Origin: Raineya orbicola
GTDB lineage: Bacteria; Bacteroidota; Bacteroidia; Cytophagales; Thermonemataceae
DNA: 64,000 bases
Direction: 5' to 3'
Assembly (NCBI RefSeq): GCF_002843425.1
Contig: NZ_NKXO01000019.1
Coordinates: 1-64,000 of the forward strand
The position numbers and the translations under genes were made by a program. Shown in pieces: positions 16,721 through 26,686 of this stretch (position 1 is the first letter of the stretch; each line of letters opens with the position of its first letter). The notes beneath the pieces were generated by a model. The model did not search any database and was not told the origin of the DNA. It saw nothing but the letters and a program-made list of their open reading frames with translations.

Positions 16721-19700
16721 ATGAGGAAGTATCTACTGCTGGGTTTTGCTCTTATGTTTATGATAGTCTTTCAGACTTTCGCTCAAGAGCAAACCGTTTC
16801 CGGTAAAGTTACTGACAGAAAGGGGAACGCTATTCCCGGGGCATCTGTCTTTGTAAAAGGTAATCCCAGTATTGGTGTTGCTACTGATGCTGATGGAAAT
16901 TACACCTTGAAAGTTCCTACGGGGGCTGTTATAGTTATCAAAGCCCTTGATTACGTAGAACAGGAAATTACCGTGGGTAATCGTTCTTACATTGCTACTA
17001 CTTTGGAAGATGAAAAAATTGAAGACATCGTGGTAGTAGGGTATCGTACAGAAAGCCGTAGAGAAATTACGGGGGCTATTAGTCAAGTAAAGGGCGATGT
17101 TATTCAGAACTTGCCTATGCAAAGTTTCGACCGTGCCATTCAAGGACGTATGGCGGGTGTGCTTGTACAAGGTGCTTCAGGTACTCCTGGTAGTGCGGTA
17201 CGTGTAAGAATTAGAGGTATCGGTTCAGTACTTGCAGGTAATGAGCCACTTTACATTGTAGATGGTGTGCAGATGAATAACCGAGACGACTCTTTCAATA
17301 CATCTACAAACCCTCTTGCATTCTTGAACCCTAACGATATTGAATCTGTGGAGGTATTGCAAGATGCCGCCGCTGCTTCTATCTATGGTTCACAAGCCGC
17401 AAATGGTGTAGTACTCATTACTACCAAAAGAGGTAAAGTTGGTAAAGCAAAACTCAACTTCAACTATTATAGAGGTTTTGTAGAACCTATAGCCCAGCTT
17501 CCTAATCTCAATTCTCAACAATACAGAACTATCAGAATGGAGGCTTTGGGTAATCAAGCCGCAGCAGCAGGAGCAAATACTCTGAATGTTTTGGGAACCT
17601 ATCTCAGTGAAATTCGCTCTACTGCTACTATAGACCAATTGGACTTGCAACCCAGCTACAACTGGCAAAATGAAAACTTCCAATACGGTAATATTGCTAA
17701 CTACGAAGCAAATGTTTCCGGTGGAGCCGAAAGAGTTAAGTATTACGTTTCTGCTTCTTACAACCAGCAAGATGGTAATACAAGAAATGTTGATTTTAGA
17801 AGAGGTAATGTAAAAGCGAATTTAGATTTTCAAGTTTCTAACAAATTAAGTCTTGAAACTAACCTTACACTCGCTACCATCCAGCAAAATGCTCCTTTTA
17901 CCCGTACTGTGGGTAACTTCTTGGGTGATGGTAACTTTGCTACCTTATTAATATTGCCAATGAATCCTATCTACCTAAGTGATGGCTCTTTCAATGGCGT
18001 GCCTCCTACAAATCTAATAGGTATTTTGAACCAAAACGTAATTGCTAACTATGTCTATAATAAATCTAATAATCTTACCAACCAAGCAGTAGCCAATGTT
18101 ACAGGTAATTACGAAATTGCCAAAGGGTTCACTTTTCGCTCACTTTTTGGTATAGATTACAAAAGTACTAACGGACGCCAGTACCGCGACCCTCGTACTC
18201 CTGATGCTTTCAATAGGGCGGGGCTTCTTACAGAAACTTCTGAGCGAAATGTTAACTGGATTACCACACAAACGCTGAATTATACCAAAACTTTTGCTGA
18301 AAAACATTCCGTAAATGCTTTGGCAGGGGTTGAGTTTAGAGAAGAGATATACCAAGGAGTTAGCTTTTCTGCGGATCAGTTCCCTACTCCTGATTTCCAA
18401 TATGCAAACTCTGCCGCTAATCCTTTGAGTGTAGGAGGTTTTTGGACAAGTTTTAGAAGATTAGGTACTTTTGCAAATGTAAAATATGATTTTGCAAAAA
18501 AATATATTCTTTCGGGTACTGTACGTTATGATGGTTCTTCCCGTTTTGGTATCAATAATAGATGGGGTTGGTTCCCTGCTGTTTCTGCCGCTTGGGTAAT
18601 TTCAGAAGAGAACTTCTTGAAAAACAGCAATCTTATCAGCGACTTAAAACTACGTGCTAGCTGGGGGCAAACGGGTAATGACCAAATTGGAAATTTTGCT
18701 GCACGTGGCTTATACGGTTCAGGAGGGCAGTATAACGGACAAGGCATAATTGCTCCTTCTAACCTCTCTAACCCGGACCTTCGTTGGGAGAAGAACGAAA
18801 CTGCAAACATAGCTTTGGATTTTGGTTTCTTGCGTAATCGCATACAAGGTTCTGTAGATTACTTTATTAGAACCTCCAAAGACTTACTACTTGAAAGACC
18901 ATTGCCTATTACTAATGGCTTCAGTGCTATTACCCAAAATGTGGGCGAACTCCAAAACAGAGGTATAGGATTTAATCTCAATACTATCAATGTAGATAGC
19001 AAAGGAGGTTTCAAATGGACAACTAACTTCAATGTTACTTTCATTCGCAACGAGGTTACCAAACTCTTTGATGACTTGAAGGTACTGCCCGGTAATACAG
19101 GTATTCGCGTAGGTCATCCTCTTGGCACTATCTTTACAACTGAGTATATTGGCGTAAATCCTGCTACAGGAAGACCAATGTTTAAGGATAGAAACGGAAA
19201 CATTATTTACCAGCCAGTATTTGCTAATGATGCTCGCGTGATAGGTGATGGCTTTGCTGAGTGGTATGGCGGATTTACCAATGTACTTTCTTACAAAGGT
19301 TTTGAGCTTTCAGCCTTTTTCCAATATGAGTTTGGCAGAATGGCATTTAATTCACTTGGCTCGTTCTTTAGCGAAAATGGAGGAAGACAATTTAATGGAG
19401 ACACGCGTATTTTTGAAGATAGATGGATGGTACCCGGACAAATGACTTACGTACCTCGTCCCTTCAATGGAAATACTGAACCCGGTGGAGCTTCTCATTT
19501 GGCGGGTAGTCGCACAGTAGCCGATGCTTCTTATATTCGCTTGAAGCAACTTACATTAGCTTATACTTTCCAACCTGACGCTTTGGAGAGAATGAAACTA
19601 AGCAATGTTAGAATCTATTTACAAGCTATCAACCTACTCACTTTCACCAAGTGGCCCGGCTTCGACCCTGAATTTACAGATATTACCAACTTGAATAACC

Positions 19701-19771
19701 TCACCGGTGGTAATAATAACGCTGTACCTCAATCTCGTCAATATACTATTGGCTTACAATTTGGTTTCTAA
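16721..19771 (+). CDS. SusC/RagA-type TonB-linked outer-membrane transporter
   Basis: This 1016-residue SusC-family receptor imports ligands across the outer membrane with TonB energy; its SusD partner follows. A signal peptide (1-21, ending TFAQ) is followed by a carboxypeptidase-regulatory-like domain (VSGKVTDRKGNAIPGASVFVKG, about 25-105). Next comes the SusC linker IEDIVVVGYRTESRREITGAIS, then the plug with RIRGIGSVLAGNEPLYIVDGVQM and DAAAASIYGSQAANGVVLITTKRG (about 115-230). The C-terminal beta-barrel ends in the aromatic residue pattern YTIGLQFGF expected of BAM substrates. No anti-sigma/sigma pair is adjacent, so the substrate and control are unknown; the fasciclin neighbours argue against a simple polysaccharide locus. 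Confidence 0.95.
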   Translation: MRKYLLLGFALMFMIVFQTFAQEQTVSGKVTDRKGNAIPGASVFVKGNPSIGVATDADGNYTLKVPTGAVIVIKALDYVEQEITVGNRSYIATTLEDEKIEDIVVVGYRTESRREITGAISQVKGDVIQNLPMQSFDRAIQGRMAGVLVQGASGTPGSAVRVRIRGIGSVLAGNEPLYIVDGVQMNNRDDSFNTSTNPLAFLNPNDIESVEVLQDAAAASIYGSQAANGVVLITTKRGKVGKAKLNFNYYRGFVEPIAQLPNLNSQQYRTIRMEALGNQAAAAGANTLNVLGTYLSEIRSTATIDQLDLQPSYNWQNENFQYGNIANYEANVSGGAERVKYYVSASYNQQDGNTRNVDFRRGNVKANLDFQVSNKLSLETNLTLATIQQNAPFTRTVGNFLGDGNFATLLILPMNPIYLSDGSFNGVPPTNLIGILNQNVIANYVYNKSNNLTNQAVANVTGNYEIAKGFTFRSLFGIDYKSTNGRQYRDPRTPDAFNRAGLLTETSERNVNWITTQTLNYTKTFAEKHSVNALAGVEFREEIYQGVSFSADQFPTPDFQYANSAANPLSVGGFWTSFRRLGTFANVKYDFAKKYILSGTVRYDGSSRFGINNRWGWFPAVSAAWVISEENFLKNSNLISDLKLRASWGQTGNDQIGNFAARGLYGSGGQYNGQGIIAPSNLSNPDLRWEKNETANIALDFGFLRNRIQGSVDYFIRTSKDLLLERPLPITNGFSAITQNVGELQNRGIGFNLNTINVDSKGGFKWTTNFNVTFIRNEVTKLFDDLKVLPGNTGIRVGHPLGTIFTTEYIGVNPATGRPMFKDRNGNIIYQPVFANDARVIGDGFAEWYGGFTNVLSYKGFELSAFFQYEFGRMAFNSLGSFFSENGGRQFNGDTRIFEDRWMVPGQMTYVPRPFNGNTEPGGASHLAGSRTVADASYIRLKQLTLAYTFQPDALERMKLSNVRIYLQAINLLTFTKWPGFDPEFTDITNLNNLTGGNNNAVPQSRQYTIGLQFGF

Positions 19772-19791
19772 ACTGAAAACGCATAAAAAAG

Positions 19792-21339
19792 ATGAAAAAA
19801 ATATATTTGTTTGCTAGTATTCTTACAATGTTCTTGCTTGTTGCTTGCAAGAATGTGTTAGATGTGCAGCCAAGGCAGTCCATTGACTCTCAAAATGCTC
19901 TTACAAATGAAACAGCAATACTTGCGGCTTTAAGAGGTTGCTATGATAGATTGCAAAACTTGGATTTGTATGGAAGTAGAATGATTGTTTGGGCAGAGGC
20001 GCTGTCAGATAATGGTAGAGGACGTTCGGGAACTAATGGTAGTTCTACTAATTCTGGACGCTTACAAGGTCATTTGCAAAATGTACCCGGTAATCATGTA
20101 AACTGCTGGACTCAGCACTACACACTTATCAATCAAGTAAATTTGATTATAGAGGCAGTGCCTAAAGTAGCAGAAATAACCGAGCCTAATCGTAATGCTA
20201 TATTAGGACAGGCTTATTTCCTCAGAGCTTTGGCATACCACGATTTAGTAAAAAGCTATGCTTACGATCCTGGTGCAGAAGTACCCGCTTTAGATAGAGG
20301 CGGAGTCCCTATTATTTTAGAGGGGGTTTTAGATGCTTCTCAAATCAAATTCCCACGTAGAAATTTAGTGTCAGAAGTATATGACCAAATCTACAAAGAC
20401 TTAGATGAGGCCGTAGCACGTCTTTCTAATGCAGGTACAATTAGCACCCCCGCTTTTGCTGGACTAGCTGCTGCAAATGCTCTATATGCAAGAGTTGCTT
20501 TGTATAGAAGAGATTATGCTACTGCTATACAGCGAGCTAACATAGCTCTTACTTCGGGTGCTCCTGCTATGGTATCGGCGGGAAGTTATTTCCAAGCTTG
20601 GAGAAGCCCTGTTCATCCTGAGGCAATTTTAGAACTTCCTTTTCAAACTCCTGAAAATATAGGGGTGAATGAGTCTTTACAGGCTTCTTTTACTTCTACC
20701 GTTCTTAATCAATCTACTTCGGTTACTGGAGGTTGGGGAGATTTGGTAATGAATGATGCTTATGGTGTAAATTTGGTAGCTGATGGTGCTACGATGCCAG
20801 CAGGTACTACAGCGTCACCTTCTGCTCCTGCTGCTGATGTTCGTTTCCCTGCTGCTGTTTCTGGTGCTACTGATGGTATCGTAAGAAGAGGTTCTCCTGG
20901 TAGAGGTAACCAAGCATTGAGCGAGTTAACTAAGTTTTATGGCAAAAATGGACAGGTGAATTTGGACAATGTACCACTTATTCGCACTCCTGAACTTTAT
21001 CTAACCTTAGCAGAGGCTCATTATCATTTAGGAAATACAGCACAAGCACAAGCTAATCTTGCATTTGTAATTAGAAACAGATACCTCGGCGGTGGTGGAG
21101 CGGCTCTTATTTCTGTATCGGTTACTCTAACAGGGGAGGCTCTGCTTAACGAAATTTTACGCCAAAGACGCTTAGAATTTGCTTTTGAAGGACATCGTTT
21201 CTTTGATTTGAAGCGTAATGGACTGAATATTGCAAGACCTTTGGGTACTTTGCCCTTTACAGATTTTAGAATATTAGCTCCTATTCCGCAGTCTGAAATA
21301 GATGCTAATCCTAACTTGGTTCAAAATGCTGGTTACTAA
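19792..21339 (+). CDS. SusD/RagB-type surface lipoprotein
   Basis: The lipoprotein signal MKKIYLFASILTMFLLVACKN has its lipobox cysteine at about residue 19. The 515-residue mature protein shows the SusD N-terminal TPR-like region (AALRGCYDRLQNLDLYG; AILGQAYFLRALAYHDLVKSY) and the C-terminal signature RTPELYLTLAEAHYHLGN...RQRRLEFAFEGHRFFDLKRNG. It forms the lid of the SusC channel and captures ligand. It begins 20 nt after the susC stop, in one operon. Confidence 0.95.
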   Translation: MKKIYLFASILTMFLLVACKNVLDVQPRQSIDSQNALTNETAILAALRGCYDRLQNLDLYGSRMIVWAEALSDNGRGRSGTNGSSTNSGRLQGHLQNVPGNHVNCWTQHYTLINQVNLIIEAVPKVAEITEPNRNAILGQAYFLRALAYHDLVKSYAYDPGAEVPALDRGGVPIILEGVLDASQIKFPRRNLVSEVYDQIYKDLDEAVARLSNAGTISTPAFAGLAAANALYARVALYRRDYATAIQRANIALTSGAPAMVSAGSYFQAWRSPVHPEAILELPFQTPENIGVNESLQASFTSTVLNQSTSVTGGWGDLVMNDAYGVNLVADGATMPAGTTASPSAPAADVRFPAAVSGATDGIVRRGSPGRGNQALSELTKFYGKNGQVNLDNVPLIRTPELYLTLAEAHYHLGNTAQAQANLAFVIRNRYLGGGGAALISVSVTLTGEALLNEILRQRRLEFAFEGHRFFDLKRNGLNIARPLGTLPFTDFRILAPIPQSEIDANPNLVQNAGY

Positions 21340-21357
21340 AATAAACAAGAAAAAGCA

Positions 21358-21840
21358 ATGAAAAAGACATTATATTTTGTACTTTCTGTAATTCTTCTGA
21401 CACACACTGCGTGTTTCAAAGACCCTGAAGTGTTATACAGCGGACCGGCTGTTGTAGAGTTCAATGCCGCTATTGTAGCAGGGGCTCCTGTATCTTTCCC
21501 TACTATCAACGTTAATAATGGTGCAGGAGATATTTTTGCACGCGTAAATTTAGTGGGCGAACAGAGACCTAATGATGTAACTATCTTGTATCGTGTAGAT
21601 CCTACACGTACTACTGCGGTAGAAGGTACTCATTACCAATTACTAAATAAAGTAGGTAGCAATGGCTCTTTTGTAATACCAGCTAATAGAAGTACCGCAG
21701 AGTGTGGCGTTAGAATTTTGCAGTCGGCTCCCTCGCCGGGTAATGCTGTGCTGTTGGTACTTGAGCTACTTGGCACAGAAGACGGTAGTATCAAGGCAAG
21801 CGAAAACTACAAGCGTTTGACTTACAGAATTATGTTGTAA
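21358..21840 (+). CDS. Small surface lipoprotein of the SusCD operon (DUF4843-like)
   Basis: This 160-residue lipoprotein has its signal ending at HTAC (Cys20). The body is predicted beta-rich, with VVEFNAAI, FARVNLVGEQRPNDVTILYRVD and FVIPANRSTAECGVRIL. The pattern recalls DUF4843/Calx-beta-like modules that follow SusD genes in other Bacteroidota. The RTTAVEGTHYQL stretch fits that fold. Family assignment is from general pattern only. It lies 18 nt after SusD and 18 nt before the first fasciclin gene. Confidence 0.65.
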   Translation: MKKTLYFVLSVILLTHTACFKDPEVLYSGPAVVEFNAAIVAGAPVSFPTINVNNGAGDIFARVNLVGEQRPNDVTILYRVDPTRTTAVEGTHYQLLNKVGSNGSFVIPANRSTAECGVRILQSAPSPGNAVLLVLELLGTEDGSIKASENYKRLTYRIML

Positions 21841-21858
21841 CCTCAAAACTTCAAGAAA

Positions 21859-22971
21859 ATGAAAAAAATATATTTGAGTTTATCGCTAATAACCATATTA
21901 GGATTTGCTTCCTGTAATTTCAAAGAAAGAAGCGATGATAATCAGTTGCAGCCGCTTCCCAAAGAATTGCAAAGTGCTACTCAAAATGCTATGGAAGTGA
22001 TAGATAGCGACCCTGAATTAAGCACTTTTGCTTCGGCTATTCGTAAAGCAAAATTAGAGGGAGAATATAGCCGTTTCCCTGCAAAGTTTACTATTTTTGC
22101 TCCCACGAATGCAGCTTTTACAGCGGCAAATATCAATGTGGGTGCATTGCCCGAAGATGTAGTGAGAAACGTAATTCGCTATCACGTACTTGCCACAGAA
22201 AATTTCCGTTTTGCACGCCAGATAACTTCAGGGGTAAACGAAACAGGAGCTCAACTTCCTAATAACCAAATATGGATTAATGTACCTCGTTTAGGTGAAA
22301 TTTTTGTAAATGGTTTCAAGGTTACTACTCCTGATGTACCTGCCAAAAATGCTGTGATTCACAAAATAGAGGGAGTGCTTGTGCCTCCTACTCAAACAAT
22401 GTATCAGGTGATTGCCTCTGACCCTAATTTGAGCTTGTTTAGAATGATGGCAAATACCCGCCCTGATTTAACGGCTCCTAATCAAACTTTTATACCTGGT
22501 GCAGCAACATTGCGTCAAACCTTAAAAAGTACTCGTTTTGTAGGTATGCTTCCCGCTACTGGTGCAAGTACGGTATTTGCAGGACAAAATTTGACTATTT
22601 TTGTGCCTACTAATGCGGCTCTTAATGCAGTAGGTATAATTGATTCACTTTCTGCGGCGGCTTTTATCAACAGTGTTGCAGGGCAAAGAATCATAAATCA
22701 CCATATGCATAATGCATCAGGTAGAATATTTACAGGAGGCTTGCTTTCAGGACCTTTTCTTTCATTCGTAGGAGGTCGTCCTATCAATGTAGAAGTAGGA
22801 ACATCAGGAGTTACTCTGAATCGCCAGACTTATATTGGTACGACTATCAAACCCGGCGATCCCGTAGGTTTAACTGCCGGATACAATAATGCTAATGTAA
22901 CTCAAGCAAATAGAAATGCTACAAATGGTGTAATTCACGTTATCAATAGAGTATTACAACCTGAACCTTAA
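21859..22971 (+). CDS. Fasciclin (FAS1) domain lipoprotein 1
   Basis: The lipobox is GFASC (Cys19). Two FAS1 domains are visible. The first has the H1 motif FTIFAPTNAAF and the YH motif NVIRYHVLATE, with VNGFKVTTPDVPAKNAVIHKIEGVLVPP. The second (about 185-370) has TIFVPTNAAL, IINHHMHN and NATNGVIHVINRVLQPE. FAS1 domains mediate adhesion or small-ligand binding. It is co-transcribed with the SusCD pair; the function within this locus is unknown. Confidence 0.88.
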   Translation: MKKIYLSLSLITILGFASCNFKERSDDNQLQPLPKELQSATQNAMEVIDSDPELSTFASAIRKAKLEGEYSRFPAKFTIFAPTNAAFTAANINVGALPEDVVRNVIRYHVLATENFRFARQITSGVNETGAQLPNNQIWINVPRLGEIFVNGFKVTTPDVPAKNAVIHKIEGVLVPPTQTMYQVIASDPNLSLFRMMANTRPDLTAPNQTFIPGAATLRQTLKSTRFVGMLPATGASTVFAGQNLTIFVPTNAALNAVGIIDSLSAAAFINSVAGQRIINHHMHNASGRIFTGGLLSGPFLSFVGGRPINVEVGTSGVTLNRQTYIGTTIKPGDPVGLTAGYNNANVTQANRNATNGVIHVINRVLQPEP

Positions 22972-23012
22972 TAGGTAACATTTTCAATGTTTCACTCAAA
23001 AATCTTTGAAAA

Positions 23013-24197
23013 ATGAAAAACAAATTTTTCTCATATACTGCAATTTTGAACTTGTTAGCCGCATTAGTGCTGACAAGTTGCTACGAGCGTAATAAGTTTC
23101 CTGAGCCTAAAGTAGAGCAAAGAACGCTTGCGGCACTTGTGGCTGATTTGCGTACTGCTCCTACTACCCGTACCTTTGACCCTCTGTTTGCCCATTATAG
23201 CACTTTCAAGAAGGCTTTGGAGAAAACAGGACTTATCAATCTCTTGCGAGATAATAGCAGAAGGTTTATTGTGTTCGCTCCTGATGATTTAGCGTTTGAA
23301 CAATTGCCTCAGCAATTCAAAGATGCTCCCTCTATTGAAACTTTTATATCAGGAACAGTAGACGTAAATGGTAATCCTGTACAACCTCAGTACAATGATA
23401 GTATTCTTTTGAGAACCATTGTACTTAACCATATCGTGGAAATTCCTAACAATGCTGATTTTGATGTAAATACACAATCTACTTTTGGAACACTTGCCGC
23501 TCAAACAACAGCTTTCTTGCCTGCTAATAATCCCTTGAACACTCCTTGGGTAAATAATACGATTACTATTACCCCTCCAAAAGGAGTAGAAGGTAAATTG
23601 GATTTTGTTCCGCCTGCAGTAAATGGTGCTCCTATGTTTAGCTGGGGTACAAAAGCTTCCAATGGAATACTCAATACTGTATCTGCGGTACTTTTCCCTG
23701 CTACTGCTTATGAGTTTATCAAGAAAGATGGCAGACACAATGCTTTTGCTACAATGGTAGATTATTACACAGACTTAGTGGCTTACTTATCCAATCCTAA
23801 CAATAACATTACACTATTTGCTTCAAGAACTACAACTTTGTTATCTAACATTCCTTCAACACAAACGCGTTTGCAACATCACGTTCTTGCGGCATCATTA
23901 GGTAGAGTAAGCAACTTAAATGCTTCGGGAGCAGTACGCTTTGTACCTAATCTAAATGCAGGCAGATTGACAGGAATACTTTTAGCTTCTGCTAGTACTT
24001 GTATTGGAACAACCACGGTAGTCGCTGTGCAAAACGATCCTACTTCTGCCTTCCCTGCTGCTACGGTTGTTGGTTTTCCCGGTATAGCCGCCTATGGAGC
24101 AGGAGCCTCAAATTGTGTTCCTCCAAGTGGATTGATGGGCTTTATTGCTACTGCAAATGCTATTGTGTATAGTACATCAGGATTGTTAAACGAATAA
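23013..24197 (+). CDS. Fasciclin-like lipoprotein 2 (divergent)
   Basis: The lipoprotein signal ends at LTSC (Cys23). The 394-residue protein keeps the first FAS1 block (FIVFAPDDLAFEQLPQQFKD, LRTIVLNHIVEIPNNADF, ASNGILNTVSAVLFPATAYEFI). The second half is much more divergent: it has TTLLSNIPSTQTRLQHHVLAASLGRV and lacks the clear C-terminal NGVIH block. It is probably a degenerate second FAS1 unit specialised within this operon. Confidence 0.75.
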   Translation: MKNKFFSYTAILNLLAALVLTSCYERNKFPEPKVEQRTLAALVADLRTAPTTRTFDPLFAHYSTFKKALEKTGLINLLRDNSRRFIVFAPDDLAFEQLPQQFKDAPSIETFISGTVDVNGNPVQPQYNDSILLRTIVLNHIVEIPNNADFDVNTQSTFGTLAAQTTAFLPANNPLNTPWVNNTITITPPKGVEGKLDFVPPAVNGAPMFSWGTKASNGILNTVSAVLFPATAYEFIKKDGRHNAFATMVDYYTDLVAYLSNPNNNITLFASRTTTLLSNIPSTQTRLQHHVLAASLGRVSNLNASGAVRFVPNLNAGRLTGILLASASTCIGTTTVVAVQNDPTSAFPAATVVGFPGIAAYGAGASNCVPPSGLMGFIATANAIVYSTSGLLNE

Positions 24198-24210
24198 AAT
24201 CTTTAAGAAA

Positions 24211-25425
24211 ATGAAAAGAACAAACTTTTTATATTTAGCACTGTCAATTGCATTTTTGATAGGTTTGGGGGCTTGTACGTTAAAAACTAAACGAGATGAC
24301 CTAAAGCCCGCAGCCTCCAAAAATATTATGGAAGTATTGGAGAGTATGCCTGAGTACTCTACTCTGGTAGAAGCTCTGAAAATTACAGAAATGGATAAGC
24401 AACTTCGTAATTCTACGGGTCCTTACACTATTTTTGCTCCTACCAATGCCGCTTTTCAAGCCGCAGGTATTACCAATCTCAACAATGTGCCTTTTACTAC
24501 ATTGATGAGGATTGTGAAATACCACATCTATATGATGAGAATAACTACGACTACTTTTACCCCTTTCCCTGCAACAGCTAACTTGACCACCAATAATAAC
24601 TTCACCAACACAGATAACATTTATGTAACGTGGGTGCCAAGTATTGCTGATGAGGCTCCAACTAATGAAGATTTTTGGGATAAATACAACTACGCTTATA
24701 TGGGGTGCTTGAATGGGCTTTCTATCAATGGTATCAAAGTTACTAAACCTGATATGGCAGCTACTAATGGTGTAGTGCAAGGGGTGGATAGAGTAGTATT
24801 GCCTCCTACACAAAACTTGTGGCAATACATTCAAGCTAATCCTCAGCTACAAAGATTAGAAGAAGCGGTGATAAGATTGGGCTTACAAGCAACTTTATCT
24901 AATTCTAATACTTCTGGTACAGGTTCAGGTAATGGTGCTTTTACTGCTTTTTTACCTACTAATCAAGCGTTTGCTGATGCTGGTTTCCCTGATGCTACTT
25001 CTATCAATGCGGCTCCTTGGGCTACATTAAGTAGAATAGTACAATATCATGTAATTAGTCCTGCTAACTATTCTGGTACTACCGGTGGTGGGGCTATTAA
25101 TTACCGTCAGCGTTTGGTGTTTCCTTCAAGTGTTATTACCAATGGGCAGAGGTTTTTGACTTTGTTTGACCCCGTAGGATATTATGTTACTCCTACATTA
25201 GGTCCTAATAGTCCCGAACTTCTTAGCAGAAGATTAACCGCCACCGTAGATGCCAATGGTAATATTTCGCTAAACACTGCAAGACCTCGCACTACTAATT
25301 TGTTTGAAATAGCGGCTCAGAATGGTACAGCTAACAATGCTCGTGTGGTGCAGTCTGATGTAATGTTGCTCAATGGCATTGGTCACGTAATTGATAAAGT
25401 GCTGGATTTTTCACCACAACCTTAG
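24211..25425 (+). CDS. Fasciclin (FAS1) domain lipoprotein 3
   Basis: The lipobox is GLGAC (Cys22). There are two FAS1 domains: YTIFAPTNAAFQAAGITNLNN and IVKYHIYMMRI, with NGIKVTKPDMAATNGVVQGVDRVVLPP; then FTAFLPTNQAFADAGFPD, IVQYHVISPANYSG and LLNGIGHVIDKVLDFSPQP. The NVPFTTLMRI turn is typical of bacterial FAS1. It is the last gene of the SusCD operon and is followed by a strong terminator. Similarity to lipoprotein 1 suggests duplication. Confidence 0.88.
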   Translation: MKRTNFLYLALSIAFLIGLGACTLKTKRDDLKPAASKNIMEVLESMPEYSTLVEALKITEMDKQLRNSTGPYTIFAPTNAAFQAAGITNLNNVPFTTLMRIVKYHIYMMRITTTTFTPFPATANLTTNNNFTNTDNIYVTWVPSIADEAPTNEDFWDKYNYAYMGCLNGLSINGIKVTKPDMAATNGVVQGVDRVVLPPTQNLWQYIQANPQLQRLEEAVIRLGLQATLSNSNTSGTGSGNGAFTAFLPTNQAFADAGFPDATSINAAPWATLSRIVQYHVISPANYSGTTGGGAINYRQRLVFPSSVITNGQRFLTLFDPVGYYVTPTLGPNSPELLSRRLTATVDANGNISLNTARPRTTNLFEIAAQNGTANNARVVQSDVMLLNGIGHVIDKVLDFSPQP

Positions 25426-25447
25426 TAGGCTTACTATACCTAACCTA

Positions 25448-25478
25448 AAAAAAACCCTCAATCAAGAGGGTTTTTTTA
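25448..25478 (+). terminator. terminator of the SusCD-fasciclin operon
   Basis: A perfect 12-bp stem, AAAAAAACCCTC (25448-25459) with GAGGGTTTTTTT (25466-25477), has loop AATCAA. The GC core is 5 bp and the T run serves as the release tract. Confidence 0.9.
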
Positions 25479-25491
25479 TTATTCAAGAAAT

Positions 25492-26670
25492 ATGCTGAGG
25501 ATATTTTTTCTATTTTACTTCCTATTCCCAACTATTGGTTTAGCTCAAAATATTTGGCAAAACAGACTACAAAAATATTTGCTCAAAGGTGAGCAAATTC
25601 GTAAAAATGTGTTGCTTCAAGATAGTGTGGGTTTGTACATCAAGACTTTGAAAAAAACTTATCGTTTTTCTTGGGATAGCTTGCAGAAATTAAATGCTTA
25701 CTATCAAATCAAGGAACAAGAGCAACAGCAAAAATGGCTTTTATTACGATTAAGCAATCAATTTTTTGGCTTACCCAAATTCAGAGGGTTGCGTATTGCC
25801 ATAGACCCCGGACATTTTGCAGGCGATTTCTCAACGGCTCAAATAGAAGGTAAATACATCAAAACTACTTTGCCCGATAGTACAGCAGTAGAATTTTATG
25901 AGTCTTCTTTGGCTTGGGCTACTGCTAAAATCCTTGCCGATAGCCTCCAAAAATACGGTGCCGAAGTCTTACTTACTCGTTCAGAACATAACTTCACTGC
26001 TTTTAATAAAACTTTTCAGGAGATTTATTCTGAATACGCAAATAACTTTATGAAACAAAGCAAGAGCAGAATAAGAAAGCAGAGACCTTTACCGCCTAAT
26101 CTTTTCTTTCGCAACTATTTCAAAAAGGTAGAACTATTGGAGCGTGTGCGAAAAATCAACGCTTTTCAGCCTGATCTAACTATCATTATTCACTACAATG
26201 TAGATGAAAACAATGCCCCTTGGAAGCAAACCTCTTCTCAAAATTTTGCTATGGCTTTCGTAGCGGGGGCTTTTGAAGCAGAAGATTTGCAAAAAAATGA
26301 GGAAATAGAAAGTTTCATTCGTCTGCTTTGTAGCAAAGAAATTGAAAAATCTGCCGAACTTGCCGAAAAAATCTTACAATCCCACGAAAAAGTTGCAGAT
26401 GTTCCTATTGTACCATTACAGAATAATCAGAATTTTCTGCAAAAATATTGCTTATGGACAGGAAGGAGAGGCGTATATGCTCGGAATTTGCTTCTTTGTC
26501 GTGAAATAAAGGGAATATTATGTTACGGCGAAAGCCTTTTGCAAGATAGCAAGCAAGAAATCAGAAAGCTCAATGAAAAAACGCTCAAAATAGCCAATTT
26601 GTACACCTCGCCTCGTGTAATAGAGGTAGGAAATGCTTATTGGCACGGGATTTGCAGTTTTCTTTGGTAA
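25492..26670 (+). CDS. N-acetylmuramoyl-L-alanine amidase (Amidase_3 family), exported
   Basis: The signal peptide is MLRIFFLFYFLFPTIGLAQ. The zinc-amidase core begins at LRIAIDPGHFAG (first zinc His, about residue 108). The second zinc ligand is probably in AVEFYESSLAWATAKILADSL. The IIHYNVDENN segment gives the third ligand His. The C-terminal IEVGNAYWHG resembles the PAVLVELG/E catalytic-glutamate block. It cleaves the amide between MurNAc and the stem peptide in the periplasm, a role in cell separation or wall turnover. At 392 residues it is longer than the minimal domain, with an insert of charged helices (about 180-215). The start is 14 nt after the upstream terminator. Confidence 0.8.
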   Translation: MLRIFFLFYFLFPTIGLAQNIWQNRLQKYLLKGEQIRKNVLLQDSVGLYIKTLKKTYRFSWDSLQKLNAYYQIKEQEQQQKWLLLRLSNQFFGLPKFRGLRIAIDPGHFAGDFSTAQIEGKYIKTTLPDSTAVEFYESSLAWATAKILADSLQKYGAEVLLTRSEHNFTAFNKTFQEIYSEYANNFMKQSKSRIRKQRPLPPNLFFRNYFKKVELLERVRKINAFQPDLTIIIHYNVDENNAPWKQTSSQNFAMAFVAGAFEAEDLQKNEEIESFIRLLCSKEIEKSAELAEKILQSHEKVADVPIVPLQNNQNFLQKYCLWTGRRGVYARNLLLCREIKGILCYGESLLQDSKQEIRKLNEKTLKIANLYTSPRVIEVGNAYWHGICSFLW

Positions 26671-26686
26671 AATACATCTTAAAACT

